Source: Tenrec ecaudatus (Eukaryota; Chordata; Mammalia; Afrosoricida; Tenrecidae). From it: DNA of 64,000 nucleotides. Positions 12,962 to 24,303 of the stretch are shown piece after piece. The translations under genes were made by a program, and so were the position numbers. The notes under the pieces were generated by a model. That model was not told the origin of the DNA. It saw only the letters and a list, made by a program, of their open reading frames with translations, and ran no database searches. Each line of letters opens with the position of its first letter. The stretch's first letter is position 1. The stretch lies in the NCBI RefSeq assembly GCF_050624435.1, contig NC_134535.1, positions 124,421,731 to 124,485,730 on the forward strand, written 5' to 3'.

Positions 12962-15533
12962 TGTTAGGCAGGGTTCTCTAGAGTGACATAACCAGGACAC
13001 TTATGATTATATATGTGGATAGATTTATTTAATTTTTTTCATTTTATTGGGGGCTCATACAGCTCTTATCATAATCCATATATCCATGCATTTCCCCCCC
13101 CCCACCACACACACACTCCTCTACCTTCCCTCCCTCCCTCATGAACCCTGGGTAATTTATAAATTGTTATTATTTTATCATGTCTTTCACTGAGCAGTGT
13201 CTCCCATTATCCACTTTTCTGTTGTCTGTCCCCCCAGAAGGGGGTTATATGTAGATCATTGTGATCGGTTATCCCTTTCTCATCCACCTTTCCCTTACCC
13301 TCCTGGTATTGCTACTCGCATTGTTGGTCCTGAGGGGTTTATCTGTCCCAGATTCCCTGTGTTTCCAGCTCTTATCTGTACCTATCTTATCTTATCTGTC
13401 AGCCTGATTTGTAAAGTAGAATTGGGTTCATTATAGTGGGGGGGGGTAAACATTAAAGAATTAGAGGAAAGTTGTATGTTTCATCAATGCTATACTGCAC
13501 CCTGACTGGCTCATCTCCTCTCCATGACCCTTCTGAAAGAGGATGTCCAATTGCCTACAGATGGGCTTTGGGTCTACACTCTGCGCTCCCCCTCATTCAC
13601 ATTGATATGATTATTTTGTTCTAGGTCTTTGATGCCTGATCCCTGATCCTATTGACACCTCATGATCACAAAGGTGGTGTGCTTCTTCCATGTGGGCTTT
13701 GTTGCTTCTCAGCTAGATAGTCACTTATATATCTTAAAGCCGTTAAGACCCCAGACCCTCTATCTTTTGATAGTGAGGCACCATCAGCTTTCTTCACCAC
13801 ATTTGCTATGCACCTACTTTGTCTTCAACAATCATGTCCAGAGGTGAGGATCAAGGAATGCCAGGTTATTATAAAAAAGTGATCTTGTGTTGAGGGAGTA
13901 CTTGATTAGAGGCCCAATGTCCACCTGCTAACTTGATACTTAACATATAGATATATTTACATAGATATATTTCTCTATCATTATATATAAATATATTTAT
14001 ATATGTATATGCCTGTATTTAGACCTCTATAAATGTCCTTTGTCTCCTAGTTCTTTCCTTTATTTCCTTTTACTTTCCCCTTGTCCCACTATCATGTTTG
14101 GCCTTCATTGGGGTTTCAGTAATTCCTCTCCGTTACATTGCCCTTGATCTCACCCTAGCAGGCATACTACGCTCTCCTCGCCATCAATTTTAGATAGCTT
14201 GCTGTTCCCTTATCCCTGGGGTTAACACCCACTTCCTCCCCTCCCCCCACCTCCTCTCCTGTGTCTCTCCCTCCCCCTCTCCGTTTTCTCCTCTGGATTG
14301 CTTATCCTGCCCATCTTATCTAGCCAGACCTGCAGAGACAATAATAAGCACAAAACAAGGGAGAGCAAAACAAAACAACAAAAGAAAACCAAAACAAACA
14401 ACAACAAAAAACCAATGACAAGAAAAAGAAAAGCCTATAAATAGTTCCAGGTCTGTTTGTTGACCTTTAGGAATATTTTCCAGTCCAGTCTGAAGGGGTG
14501 CCATGCCCTGGCCCCAAATCTATTTTTGGTATTCCCTGGGGACTTCATTGCTTTGCTCCCCTTGCTGTTCTGTTGCACGCCCGTAATGTTTTGCCCTGGT
14601 GTGGTGGGGTCAGACCGGGCACAATTCCCACACTGTGCCTCCAGTGTTGTCCCTCATAACAATATGGATCAGTGAAGGATGTCTTGTCTCATGGTGGGGC
14701 CAGCCCTAAGGTCCACTCTGTGGCTGCCTTGAGGAGGAATAGCATCTTCAGGGCTTGGTGGGTCAGGATGTGTTCCACTCTCTCTCTCCTTCACTCTTCA
14801 CTTGCAAATGTGTACTCTGATCAGGCAGGTCATTCTCTCCGAGCTGTAGCTTCATTAATATCCTCTGTAGTGCATTCTTCTGGGAGGGGAAGGGAGTTGT
14901 CCATGTAGATGGGATTGGGGCTGGCCCTGCAGGTGGAGGATAAATTTATACAGCACAAAGGATTATAACAGCTAATAAGTCCACACAGTAGTACAGAAGG
15001 CTCAGTTCAACTCACTTCTGTGGAACAGTTAATATACTAGAAGTCCTTCAACTGAAAAGGGATGCTGGGTCCAAGGTCAAGGAAGCAGACAGCTGAGTCT
15101 TCCCTCAGGCTATGCAGGCAGTCTGCCCACAGGCAGCAAACAGCAGGGTGGGTCACCAACAGTCAGCAACTCAGGAGATTAGTGAAGCAGGCCCAGATGG
15201 GATATCAAACTCAAGCAATAAGACAACCGGATCCACCAGCCTCAAGCTCAAGTGATGCAAACACCAGCAGCATGGTGAAGCAGGTCTTGAAGAATTCTCA
15301 AGCTCTAGGAACACTATCTATGGGTTGGCTGTCCCACAGGTAGTGTAGCTCACAAGTTGAGCCAGAGAACAAGCTAAAGCAACCACACACTGGTCTGATC
15401 ACCAGAGAACAAGAGAGAGGGGGGGGTGGGCCTTGTCAAGCAATTTATCTCTTTGCCCTCCAATCAAACTGTGACCTTATTAATCCCACATGTTCCTATT
15501 GGCCAGGTTGACACAATAAACCTACCTATCTCA
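12962..15533 (-). repeat. ERVL-like LTR (MLT2-related) containing an L1 insertion
   Basis: LTR-like element with ends at 12962 ('tgttaggcagggttctctag') and about 15533. Its two halves are separated by an L1 at 13028-14938. It resembles the solo LTRs at 34305, 40587, 56611 and 57789 ('tagactagagaaaca' end; 'ggccaggttgacacaataaa' end). It splits an RTE copy (left part ends 12961, right part resumes 15534). Imperfect 5-base flanks aatgg/aatga, allowing one shared base. Confidence 0.7.
13028..14938 (-). mobile_element. L1, 5'-truncated, 3' UTR only (1.9 kb)
   Basis: Starts with T-rich sequence and 'cattttattgggggctcata' (reverse complement of the L1 3' end), then passes through the 3' UTR modules, including the 'tgtgggctttgttgcttctc agctagatag' block and the 'tgccatgccctggcccca' block that lies just after ORF2 in the L1 at 51178. 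Inserted in an LTR; the flanks 'gatagatttatt' and 'gataaatttata' are a degenerate TSD. Confidence 0.85.
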
Positions 15534-15575
15534 ATGATAAAGAAGCATCAAAATAAAATGGAAGAAATACAAAGT
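15534..15575 (+). repeat. RTE LINE, third collinear piece
   Basis: 'aagcatcaaaataaaatgga' followed by 'agaaatacaaag' directly continues the RTE coding sequence that stops at 12961. It proves that the intervening LTR inserted into an existing RTE copy. Confidence 0.75.
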
Positions 15576-15940
15576 GTGGTAGTTAGTCAAGCATTGTGTC
15601 AACTAGACTTTCCAAGTAAGGGGGTAGTCAAACCTCAATCAAATAGTAGCCTGATAACACCACCTAGATGTAAAAAACCTTTTGTATAAAAGCATGGCAA
15701 ACAGAGATCTCTCCACCACTCTACCACAATCTCTCTCCACTGCTTCACCTTCCTCCTCACTGGAACCACACTGGAAGTCTGTATCTGCTGTCAGGGGTGG
15801 CCCCAGACGGACCACCCAACTCTGAGAGCTACTGGGAACCCACTGTCCCCACTGATCTTAGGTCTATAGGCTCTGTACCCACCACCTGTGATTGCCCTGC
15901 TTCCTGCTTGACTTTTCTCACTTGCCCACCTGCTACGACA
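15576..15940 (+). repeat. LTR-like remnant (TGTGGTAG start)
   Basis: Begins 'tgtggtagttagtcaagcat tgtgtcaact', typical of MLT2-type ERVL LTRs. The rest diverges and the right end is unclear because old L1 sequence follows. Contains a TATA-like 'gtataaaagcatgg' at 15684-15697. Confidence 0.55.
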
Positions 15941-15944
15941 TGAA

Positions 15945-16640
15945 TGTGAAGATTTTTATTTCATGTTTAACAGTTTTGTTGATATACAACTCGCATATAA
16001 AATCCAATGGTTTACACATATTAAAAAGACTTGTGTCTTCATCATCAGTGAATTTTAGAACATTTTCTTCATTCTTATATTTATTATTTGCTCCCCATTT
16101 CCCTGTAGCCTCTCCTGCCATAACCTTAAGAAGCTAATTAGATTAACCTCTCTAGACTTCATGTAAAGAAAAACAGACAAAAACACAAAGCCAACAACAG
16201 TACAAAGTAAACCAGAGGAAAGCCTCAATCAAGAGGAAATTGGGAAATACTAAAAACTAGAACAAATTTAAAATGAGTCAAAGGAGAAGCCTAAAGACAT
16301 CTGCATGAATACACTTTCCAATGCACTCTGATCCTATTTACATCCTTGATCTTTGATGATTCAGTGGAGGCTTAATCCACATGAAGACCTTGCAAATGGA
16401 TTTTGGGCTTTCATTATTATCAATGGTGAATCAAGTCCTGCAAATCAAGTCCTTAAAATTTAAGGTCTCAATCTTGGGTTTTATTATTACATTCTTCAGA
16501 TCACATAAGGTCTTTTTCCGTGTAGACTTAGCTGATGCCTCACATAGTTGTTTGCTTGTTTTAAGACATGAGATTAAGACCACAGGCAATATTCTTTTTG
16601 ATAGCTGGCACCATCTGATTTCTGCACCACACTTTGCTAT
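15945..16640 (-). repeat. Old L1 3' UTR, antisense
   Basis: Reverse-complement L1 3' sequence ('cagttttgttgatatacaac', 'tttttgatagctggcaccat' with 'tgatttctgcaccacacttt'). It is an older, diverged relative of the 3' UTR modules seen in the young copies. Confidence 0.65.
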
Positions 16641-16645
16641 AGCAC

Positions 16646-16770
16646 TGTGTTAGTCTGGGTACTTTAGAGAAACAAATCCACAGAAACTCATACGTATATG
16701 AGAGAGTTTTATATAAAGGTTAAGTGCACATCAAGAAAACATCCCAACCCAATGTTGTCCAAGAGATATA
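16646..16770 (-). repeat. ERVL-like LTR fragment
   Basis: 'tgtgttagtctgggtacttt agagaaacaaat', then 'gagagttttatataaaggtt aagtgcacatcaagaaaacatccc', matching the start of the LTR at 34305. Similarity fades after about 16770. 16771-17504 holds nothing I can name. Confidence 0.65.
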
Positions 16771-17504
16771 GAATTTAAAATACTGCTGAGAAGAAAGTCT
16801 ACCAGAATAGGACAGCTTTTTAGAATAAAATGCATGGATTGCTGACATATACAGATTAAACACTCAAGTGACTAGACACTAAGCAAACAGAGAGGACTGG
16901 AGATAGGGCAACATTTCCAATAATGCTGAACCACAAAGGCAGAAAAAGTAAAGAGTATGAAGATAGCAAATATATGGTAGTCTTAAGTTGCTATTTATTG
17001 GGCACCCTCAAAGCAAGTGTGTTGAAGTCCAGCTAGCTTAATGGGGTTTCCAAATGGCTCCGTCTTGGGTGGCCTATTCTGTGTACTGCAAAAGGACAGA
17101 GTCTAAAGTGTTGGTTGTCTATAGTACACAGGCTGGGTCATCAAGATCTGCATAGAAATTACATCATAACTGCCCTATTAGAAACATAATACTAGGTGTA
17201 TTCTCCCATTGTTGGTCTACATAAGTAATGCTTAGAGTTTTTCCCAATGGCAGGTTGCTCCCACCCGGTTTACCCACCAACAGAAGTGAAATCACCTTCT
17301 CTGAGACAGACATTTCTCACCCCCACTACTGGACCTGAATTCCATTAAGATTCACCGAGCACCCTTGTATCACTGTCTGTTGATTGAGGGTGTCTGTTGA
17401 ATAATGCTATATGGCAGGAACTGATTAGTCGTCTCCCTCTCCCCACAGCCCCAGCTGCGATGAGACCTCCTCTGTTGAAGTGGTTTTTAAGATGTAAAAA
17501 TCTC

Positions 17505-17715
17505 TCTCTCACTGTCATCAAGTCCATTGGGAGATGATTTGGACTCATAATGACCCTATAGGACAGGGTAGAAATGCCCCTGTGAGTTTCCAAGACGAAA
17601 GTTTTACAGGGGTAGAAAGCCTCTCCTTTCTCACTCCGAGCAGTTGGTGGTTTCAAACTACTGACTTTGGGTTGGCAGCCCAATGTATAACCACTATGAC
17701 ACCAGGGCTTCTAAC
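17505..17715 (-). repeat. AfroSINE
   Basis: Full-length copy read on the opposite strand. The tRNA-like head lies at the right ('gccaatgtataaccactatg' region, A box, and 'gtttcaaactactgacttt', B box) and the body 'ataatgaccctataggacag' lies at the left. Confidence 0.9.
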
Positions 17716-17794
17716 ATATGCAAATAAAGGGGTGATATATGGATCCAGCATTAGGCAGGCACACCACCTCATTGCTTGAGACTATTAGAAGATT

Positions 17795-18400
17795 ACAAGG
17801 CCTGATTGATAACACATGCTTGACTTTTTCTTTGTGTCTATCATTATAGTAATGGTCTCATACAATGTTTGTCCTTTTGTGATTGACCAACTTAACTCAG
17901 CATAATAGTTTCCCTGTACACTCATGTCACGAGGTGTTTCATCAGTGCTTGGGGTGCATACTATTCCATTTTGTGTATGTGTCAGTTTCTTTATCCATTA
18001 TTCCATGATGATGAGCATTTGGATTGTTTCCAGTTTCATGCTATTGTGAACTGTGCTGTGACAAATGCGAAAGAACACACGTCTTACGTCTTTGGGGTAT
18101 ACACTCTTCCCGGTTATTTTAGATAGTCCCATATTCCTTTCTACAATGGTTGTACATGTTTACAAGCCAACCAGCAGTGTATGAGAGTTCCAGTCTCCCT
18201 GTACTCTCTCCAGCATTTGGTGTTCTCTGTTTTGTTTTAAAATTAGGCTATCATTGTGGGTGTAAGGTGATAGCTCATCTTTTTTCAGCTTTTCATCTCC
18301 TGGATGGCTAGTGATTGTGAGCATTTTTTATGGGCTTGTTAGCCATTTGAGTGTCATTTTTGGCAAACTGTCTATTTGTGTCTTTGCCCCCGTCTTCAGA
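17795..18400 (-). repeat. Old L1 3' region, antisense
   Basis: Contains the typical antisense L1 blocks 'actattccattttgtgtatg', 'ttggattgtttccagtttca', 'caaccagcagtgtatgagag', 'cagcatttggtgttctctg'. Very degenerate; probably a pre-placental-radiation L1 subfamily. Confidence 0.75.
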
Positions 18401-18530
18401 GTCAATTAATTATTCAGTTACATGTGAGATTATTATAAGGTACAATTTGATGACAACTAACAACAGCATCTTCGTGGTTTGATGCAGATAGCTAACGTTC
18501 AACTGTAAGTGACATTTACCAATGACCCTG

Positions 18531-18924
18531 TGTCGGAGCCAGCTGATGAGTCGAACAGTCCTGAAAGGGGGAGTGAGGATTAAGCAAAAGAGAGAGAGGC
18601 ATAAAGTATTGGGAAGGCAACAGTGAATACTGAAGCCCCGAGTTTATTCTACGTACTCCTTTTATCCATGCAGAAACAACCGAGGGTTAATTATCTCATT
18701 GTTAAGCAAGCACATTTGATACACATAGCAACTCTATCTTCTGCCAAGCCAGGCATCCTTGAGAAAATTAAGCAACCTGTTTTCCCAGACCTTGCACACA
18801 TCCTTGTTCTTGTTCTTAACAATCTGTTCAAAATGTTAAGTCACAGAAGAAATCAGCAAACATTGACACGTAGGTCATGAGACTTCTCAGCTGTTTCAAG
18901 GTTGAGTCTTAATGACCTTCAACA
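18531..18924 (-). repeat. 3' LTR of the ERV2 provirus
   Basis: Bounded by TG...CA (tgtcggagcc to ccttcaaca on the + strand) and matches the LTR at 22478-22861 nearly end to end. By hand count about 24 substitutions in ~380 aligned bases, plus gaps of 7, 1 and 3 bases. A polypurine tract (reverse complement of tctccccctctttt, 18925-18938) adjoins it, so this is the 3' LTR on the - strand. Confidence 0.92.
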
Positions 18925-19199
18925 TCTCCCCCTCTTTTATTTATTAAAGAAGTTTTTACTCAACACCTTGGCAGATGACTGTGCCTGTCTTAGGTTGTCG
19001 AGTCCTGAAATTGACCTTACCCGTCATCAGTCACAGTCCTCCAGGCGACTATGACTTGTCTTAGGTTGGGAGACTCAGACTCGATCTTACCCATCTCTGA
19101 CTAACCAGCCTCCGCCTTACACCCCTGTCTGGGGAGGGGGCAAAGTGCGCAGGTGCACTTCATGAAGCTTTGCCCCTAAGGCCATAAATTCAACCATAA

Positions 19200-20790
19200 C
19201 CTTGTGCAGTATCATAGGGAGTATCCATAAGATCAACAATACACACACTCCTGCTGTGACCATGGACATAAGCATGTGAGGTAGGCCTCCGAGATTTCCT
19301 AACGAAGGGAAAACATCTCAAAAATGCTGGAGCCAATCCTCAGAAAACTTAGTGGCATCAAACTCAAGATACTTAGCATCTTTTATGGCTGATATTTCTT
19401 GATGTAGTTGTAATAAATCTAAAGACTCATTAGCATTGTGCCAAATACCTTGAAGATGATTCTTCACTTTAATCCAACTATGCTGACTGCTGTTGTACTG
19501 TTTAGGTGTAACACAGATCCATGTATGTATAGCATGGCACTGTAGACTAGACCTGACTTTAGGCCCCTGCACCTTGTCTCCTAAATATATGACTGTCATA
19601 AAGAGCATTTACTTTTTGTTCTAACTTACTGTCTATATCTTCTTGAGTACCCAACACATTAGTCACATTTTTGGATAATTCATTTATAAAGTGGGCAGTT
19701 TGTATGTTTTGTGAAAGTACAATTGCTGCAGTAGTAGCAGTAGCAACTAAACTTAATATAGTTAAAATACCTTCCATAAGCAAACCTAAAAAGTGCTTAG
19801 GTCTGGTTAATGCTTTCTCAATCTCTTCTAATACCTGTAACCCTCTTTCTGAATACCAAGGCCCAGTGATATTCACTGGCAGCATAACAAAAGAAGGTTG
19901 ATACAAAATGGCAATGGCAATACCTTCAGGGGTCCAGGTGATACAATTAGACAAAGTACAATTATTACAAGACATGTTAAATTTAGAATCATCATGATCG
20001 ATAGTAATATTCCCTGCCAAAAGTACATAAGGTGCTGGTACGCAGGCAGCAACGTTTCCCTGCGGTCTGGAGGAAGGGCCCATAAGCTTCACGTCCCCCA
20101 AAGCAGCCCCTGTTTTCCACCATTGAGTTTGTGGAAAACCCGAGTCTGACCACCAAAGTCCTGCAGACAGCCCTGTTTCCCATTCGGCAGTATTTTTTTT
20201 TTTTTGAGTATTGTCCTGGTTGCCAAACCAATCGATGATATATCTCTCTTTTGTGATGTTATACCAGATGGGATTGTCCGTGAGACACGATCTCCACAGT
20301 ATGATTTTATTATTCTTTCGAGTCTCTAGTCCACAAGGGGAAAAAGACTGCGGAGTGGGTGAGATTGCATTTCCTTCACTTTGTACAGGGAGGGTAATGT
20401 GCGCTGTTTGTATGCTGCTTCTTGTTGCCTGGTACACCTGTCTGCATCCCTCGTGGCAGATATTTGACTCTTATGTACACATAGGGGAAGTCCCACTCCG
20501 TGTCCTGAATAGATATAATTCGAGATGGTTTGTGGCTGCATATGTCTTGTGGCTGGCTGTCCTAAAAGACGTGAGTCATTAACCCACACCATGATTTCTG
20601 GACCTTCCCAGACAGCAGGGTGTAGGAGTGGTGGATCAGGAACGTAAGCCCAGTGTTGCTCACTGTACGCCACTGGAATCACCCCCAGGATCACTCCAAG
20701 ACATAGCACCGTCCGCATGGTCTGCAAACCGCAACAACCATTTAGGCAGCCATTGCACTCCATCAGCATCCTGCAGAAAAACACAAGCAT
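19200..20790 (-). pseudogene. ERV2 env remnant (surface and transmembrane parts)
   Basis: The first segment (20326-20790) has a hydrophobic leader near residues 27-42 and tryptophan-rich surface-subunit sequence. The second (19559-20437, 292 codons open) contains the end of the surface subunit with several N-glycosylation sequons, then a hydrophobic fusion-peptide-like segment and a helical heptad region of the transmembrane subunit. The third (19318-19608) carries the cysteine-containing end of the ectodomain. The segments lie in different frames, so at least two frameshifts break the gene (about 20340-20437 and 19560-19608). I see no clean membrane anchor in frame. In exogenous relatives Env mediates cell entry; this copy cannot make the full protein. 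The 292-codon open stretch is probably chance survival in a copy whose LTRs differ by about 6%. Confidence 0.85.
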
Positions 20791-20805
20791 GCCCTCATCC
20801 CCATA

Positions 20806-21060
20806 TTAATACTGGGTTGGGGCCATGCCTTGAGGCAAAACAAGCCAATGATATCTCTTCATAGCCTCTTTGAAGTTGGTGGAAGGAACACTAAAGGCAA
20901 ATCTTTTACAATCATTTGAGTCCAAGGGGATGGTATAAAAACAGTCTTTTAAGCCTAAAATGATCTTATCTGTATTGGCTGGAATAGCAGAGGGGGAAGG
21001 GAGCCCAGGCTGCAGGGCTCCAATAAGTTCCATAATATCATTAACCCTCCTTTGCTGTTT
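20806..21060 (-). pseudogene. ERV2 pol remnant (start of reverse transcriptase)
   Basis: An open stretch (20806-21033) encodes the early fingers/palm region of a betaretroviral RT: a '[10 protein letters not shown]' block, '[10 protein letters not shown]' with one of the catalytic aspartates (D in LKD), '[10 protein letters not shown]' and 'WLVLPQGM'. It stops just after LPQGM, and the next sequence is the env leader. The YxDD box, the rest of RT, RNase H and integrase are therefore absent: a deletion joins early RT to env. Upstream it abuts gag sequence without protease, indicating a second deletion. Confidence 0.85.
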
Positions 21061-22450
21061 TTCCTTGCAAAGCAGCTGCTATAGCAAACCCCTGAGTAAA
21101 GGAAGATCAATGTCCGAGCATAGTCTGATATAATTGGACAGGTTGCCCTTTTTTCTAAAAGGTCTCCTTGCTGCCTGGCAGGAAGTATTTGCATTTTCTT
21201 CTTCTTTTTCTAATTTTAAAAATTTATTATTTTTAAATCATTTTATTGGGGCTCATACAACTTTTATCACAATCTATACATACATGAAGTATTTGTATTT
21301 TCAAAAGCCAATTGTTCCCATTCTGCAGGGGCAAGCACCGGGACGGAAAGTGTATCTAATAAAGGTTGAGTGAAAGGAGCAGTTGGGCCATTTGGACCAC
21401 AAACAACCTTGAGTTCTTTTAGCTGTTTGATAGGAATTGGAGTATGATCTCTAATCAGATTACCCTGAGCATCCTGTCGCTCAATCACAGGGGACAGCAT
21501 CCTGAACTCTCCTACATCCTCTTCTCATTCTGCTGCAGCATGTACGGCAGCACTAAGCATCGATCCTTTTCCTGGAGCCTCTGTCACAACCGGTGCTACA
21601 ACTGGCAAGTGTTCTAGAAAAGGATTCTTTTCCCTGAGTGCACTCTGAGGCCTCTGAAATACCTTGGCCCCAGTAAGTTTTGGCACCCATTCCTGGGTCT
21701 CTATTGGAGAGTGCTTTTCTATTACCTTGAGCCGCATCTCCCTCACTTTTGTTGCTAAGGATGCATAAACTTCCTCCCAGCCTACCACCTTTGTTTCATC
21801 CAGACAGGACTACTGAATCTCTTGCACTGGGTTATGATTCTCAGTTTGAAGCACCTCAGAGGTGGCAAAAATTCCCAAGTCCTTATCATGATAATGTGCC
21901 ACCTCGTCCTCTAACTGCTCCGCATCGCCAGGACCAAGGGGTTCCTCGTCCTCGCTCCCAAAGCTCTCAAGTTTACTTTTCAGCAGCGGAGGAGGAGGAA
22001 AAGGAGGAGGCTGAGGCACAGAAGGAACTTTACTTTCACTTTTGTTTGAGCATGCAAATGAGTTGTTTTCAGGCCAGAGTCCCTCATGCCTAGGGTCCAG
22101 GCTATCCCTAATTAAATACCACAGACTAACGTGTCTATGGGAACCTTACTAGGTCCATTAGCAGTATAGTGATCTTTTAACTGTTTCCCTACCTTTTGCC
22201 AAGTTTCAGTATTTACAGTCCCGTCCTCAGGAAAACAAGGACATACCTTAACCACAAAATCTAAAAACTCCTCTAATCATTGGTGGCTTAATTTTGCTCC
22301 TCTAGCTTTTAACATATTTTGAAGCATATTTACAAAAATCTGTTTGCTATTTCCTTGTTCCACTTTTCTCCCAATAGCTACTCACCACACACCAATCTCT
22401 TCGGGTACACCTTTGTAATCTGCGGTGTCCTTCACTTTGTCCCCCATTTT
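21061..22450 (-). pseudogene. ERV2 gag remnant (matrix, proline-rich and capsid parts), broken
   Basis: Read on the - strand. Matrix-like sequence at about 22120-22440 has 'WQKVGKQLKDHY'-type helices. A Pro/Glu-rich linker (21810-22019) has a PPPFPPPPLL run, as in late-domain regions. Then comes a helix-rich segment (21525-21788) and the N-terminal capsid (21302-21500) with the 'APFTQPLLDTL' and 'LAPAEWEQLAF' motifs typical of ERV2 capsids. Several stops and frame changes separate the parts, and an L1 3' end interrupts the capsid (21198-21285). No zinc-knuckle nucleocapsid (CCHC) was seen, consistent with a deletion into pol. Confidence 0.82.
21198..21285 (-). mobile_element. Short L1 3'-end insertion inside ERV gag
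   Basis: 88 bases of L1 3' end ('tcattttattggggctcata' preceded by a T-rich tail) flanked by a 16-base TSD gaagtatttgcatttt (21182-21197) and gaagtatttgtatttt (21286-21301), one mismatch. It inserted after the provirus did. Confidence 0.93.
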
Positions 22451-22454
22451 CAGA

Positions 22455-22474
22455 GTCCCTGTTTTGGGTAGCAC
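22455..22474 (-). promoter_or_regulatory. ERV primer-binding site, lysine tRNA-like
   Basis: Reverse complement gtgctacccaaaacagggac lies three bases inside the 5' LTR. The last 13 bases are close to the tRNA-Lys3 complement (CCCGAACAGGGAC type) with one extra A. Degenerate at its 5' side. Confidence 0.7.
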
Positions 22475-22477
22475 TCT

Positions 22478-22861
22478 TGTCAGAGCCAGCCGACGAGTCG
22501 AACAGTTCTGAAAGGGGGAGTGAGGATTAAGCAAAAGAGAGAGAGACATAAAGTATTTGGAGGGCAACAGTGAATACTGAAGTTTATTCTACATACTCCT
22601 TTTATCCATGCAGAAACAACCCGGGGTTAATTATCTCATTGTTAAGCAAGTACATTTGATACACATAGCAACTCTATCTTCTGCCAAGCTAGACATCCTT
22701 GAGAAAATTAAACAACCTGTTTTCCCAGACCATGCACACATCCTTGTTCTTGTTCTTAACAGTCTGTTCAAAATGTTAAGCCACAGAAGAATCAGCAAAC
22801 ACTGACACATAGGTCATGAGACTTCTCAGTCGTTTCAAGGCTGTCTTAATGGCCTTCAACA
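22478..22861 (-). repeat. 5' LTR of the ERV2 provirus
   Basis: Bounded by tgtcagagcc and ccttcaaca on the + strand; same LTR as 18531-18924 with a 7-base internal gap. The primer-binding site lies on its left, so this is the 5' LTR of a - strand provirus. Confidence 0.92.
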
Positions 22862-23344
22862 CCTTGTGAACACTGCAGCCACCATTGATCAAAACAGTAC
22901 ATAAGTTATTTCTGGTAACAATTATGTTAATATTTCTCAGCAGTGAGTACAGTTTCAAGAAACAGAGAAGGTTAAGTACACTTGAAATCTGAAAAAAGAG
23001 AAGACAAGAAATCTGAGTGAGTTTTTCTGCCACCAGAAACAGTTGCATTGAAACCAGTTATTCAAAGAAATTAGGAAAGCACAAGTAGGAATAATGGAAG
23101 TTAAGTATAAAGGAAATGGATCAGGTTTGGTGCAAGCCAGCACATCTGGAGACCCTCATAAAATAGGTTGAGGCAACTGTGGGTTTTTAGCTTGGGAACA
23201 AGTTAGAGTTGCAGCGATATAGGTCAAGATAATGATGCGGTTTAGAAAAGTAGACATTTTATATGATTATAGAGGAAAATGAAAGAAGATTTTGGTTGAT
23301 TATGAGAGATAACTCTCTAGCTATTTTAAAAATTAATAAATAAC
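22862..23344. other. No gene or named repeat seen
   Basis: Flank of the provirus, AT-rich, without recognisable coding sequence. It ends in the 3' tip of an L1 copy. Confidence 0.5.
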
Positions 23345-23357
23345 TTTATTGGGGACT

Positions 23358-24303
23358 TTAAAAATCATTTTATTGGGGGTTCGTACAATTCTTATCGCAA
23401 TCCATACATCCATCCATTGTGTCAAGAACATATGTACATTTGTTGCCATCATCATTCTCAAAACATTTGCCTTCTACTTGAGCCCTTAATATCGCTGTTC
23501 ATGTCCCCCCTCCCTCCCCACTCTCCCCACCCCGTGAACCCTTCATCATTCATAAATTATTATTTTGTCATATGTTACACTGTCTGACGTCTCCCCCATC
23601 CTCTTGTCTGCTGTCCACCCCCTAGGGAGGAGGCTATATTTATATTCTTGTAATCAGTTCCCCCTTTCTACCCCACATTCCCTCCACCCTCCAGGCATTG
23701 CCACTCTCACCACTGATCCTGAAGGATTCATCTGTCCTGGATTCCCTGTGTTTCCTTTTGATATATCTACCAATGTACATCCTCTGGTCTAGCCAGATTT
23801 GTAAGAAGAATTGGGATCATGATAGTGGGGAGGGGGGAGGAAGCATTTAAGAACTAGAGGAAAGTTATATGTTTCATCACTGCTACCCTACACCCTGACT
23901 GGCTCATCTCCTCCCCACAACCCTTCAGTAGTAAGTGGGTGTCCGGTTGGCTACAGATGGGCTTTGGGTGTCCACTCTGCATTCAACCACATTTACAATG
24001 ATATGGTTTTTAGCTCTTTGGTGTCTGACAACTGATTCCTTCTACACCTTATGGTCAGACAGGCTGGTGTGCTTCTTCCACGTGGGCTTTGATGCTTCTC
24101 AGCTAGACGGCCGCTTGTTTATCTTCAACCCTTTAAGACCCCAGACATTCTATCTTTTGATAGCTGGTCACCATCAGCTTTCTTCACCACATTTGCTTAT
24201 ACACACATTTTTCTTCAGCAATCGTGTCAGGAAGGTGTGCATTCTGGAATGCCAATTTAATAGAACAACGTGTTCGTGCATTGAGTAAGTGCTTGAGTGG
24301 AGG
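23358..24303 (-). mobile_element. L1 3' UTR copy nested in another L1
   Basis: Starts 'aaatcattttattgggggtt' and runs through the usual 3' UTR modules to 'gcttgagtgg'. It is flanked by 'tttattggggacttt' (23345-23359) and 'cttattggggactttt' (24305-24320), both belonging to the 3' tip of a different L1 subfamily, so it inserted within the last ~20 bases of that older copy. Confidence 0.85.

Larger units (their letters stand above)
18531..22861 (-). mobile_element. Defective ERV2 (betaretrovirus-like) provirus
   Basis: A provirus on the - strand: 5' LTR at 22478-22861, primer site 22455-22474, gag remnants, a short RT piece, env remnants, polypurine tract, 3' LTR at 18531-18924. Total 4.3 kb against 7-9 kb for an intact element: protease and most of pol are gone, and all reading frames are broken. 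The class call rests on gag capsid, RT and env motifs of the betaretrovirus/ERV2 type and a lysine-tRNA-like primer site. A 6-base TSD is probable (accctg left, accttg right), if one base is shared with the LTR end. Confidence 0.9.

Noticed and set aside
21810-22019. Proline-rich ORF considered as a host gene exon
   Set aside because: It lies between the LTRs of the ERV and reads as the Gag linker, with no splice context.
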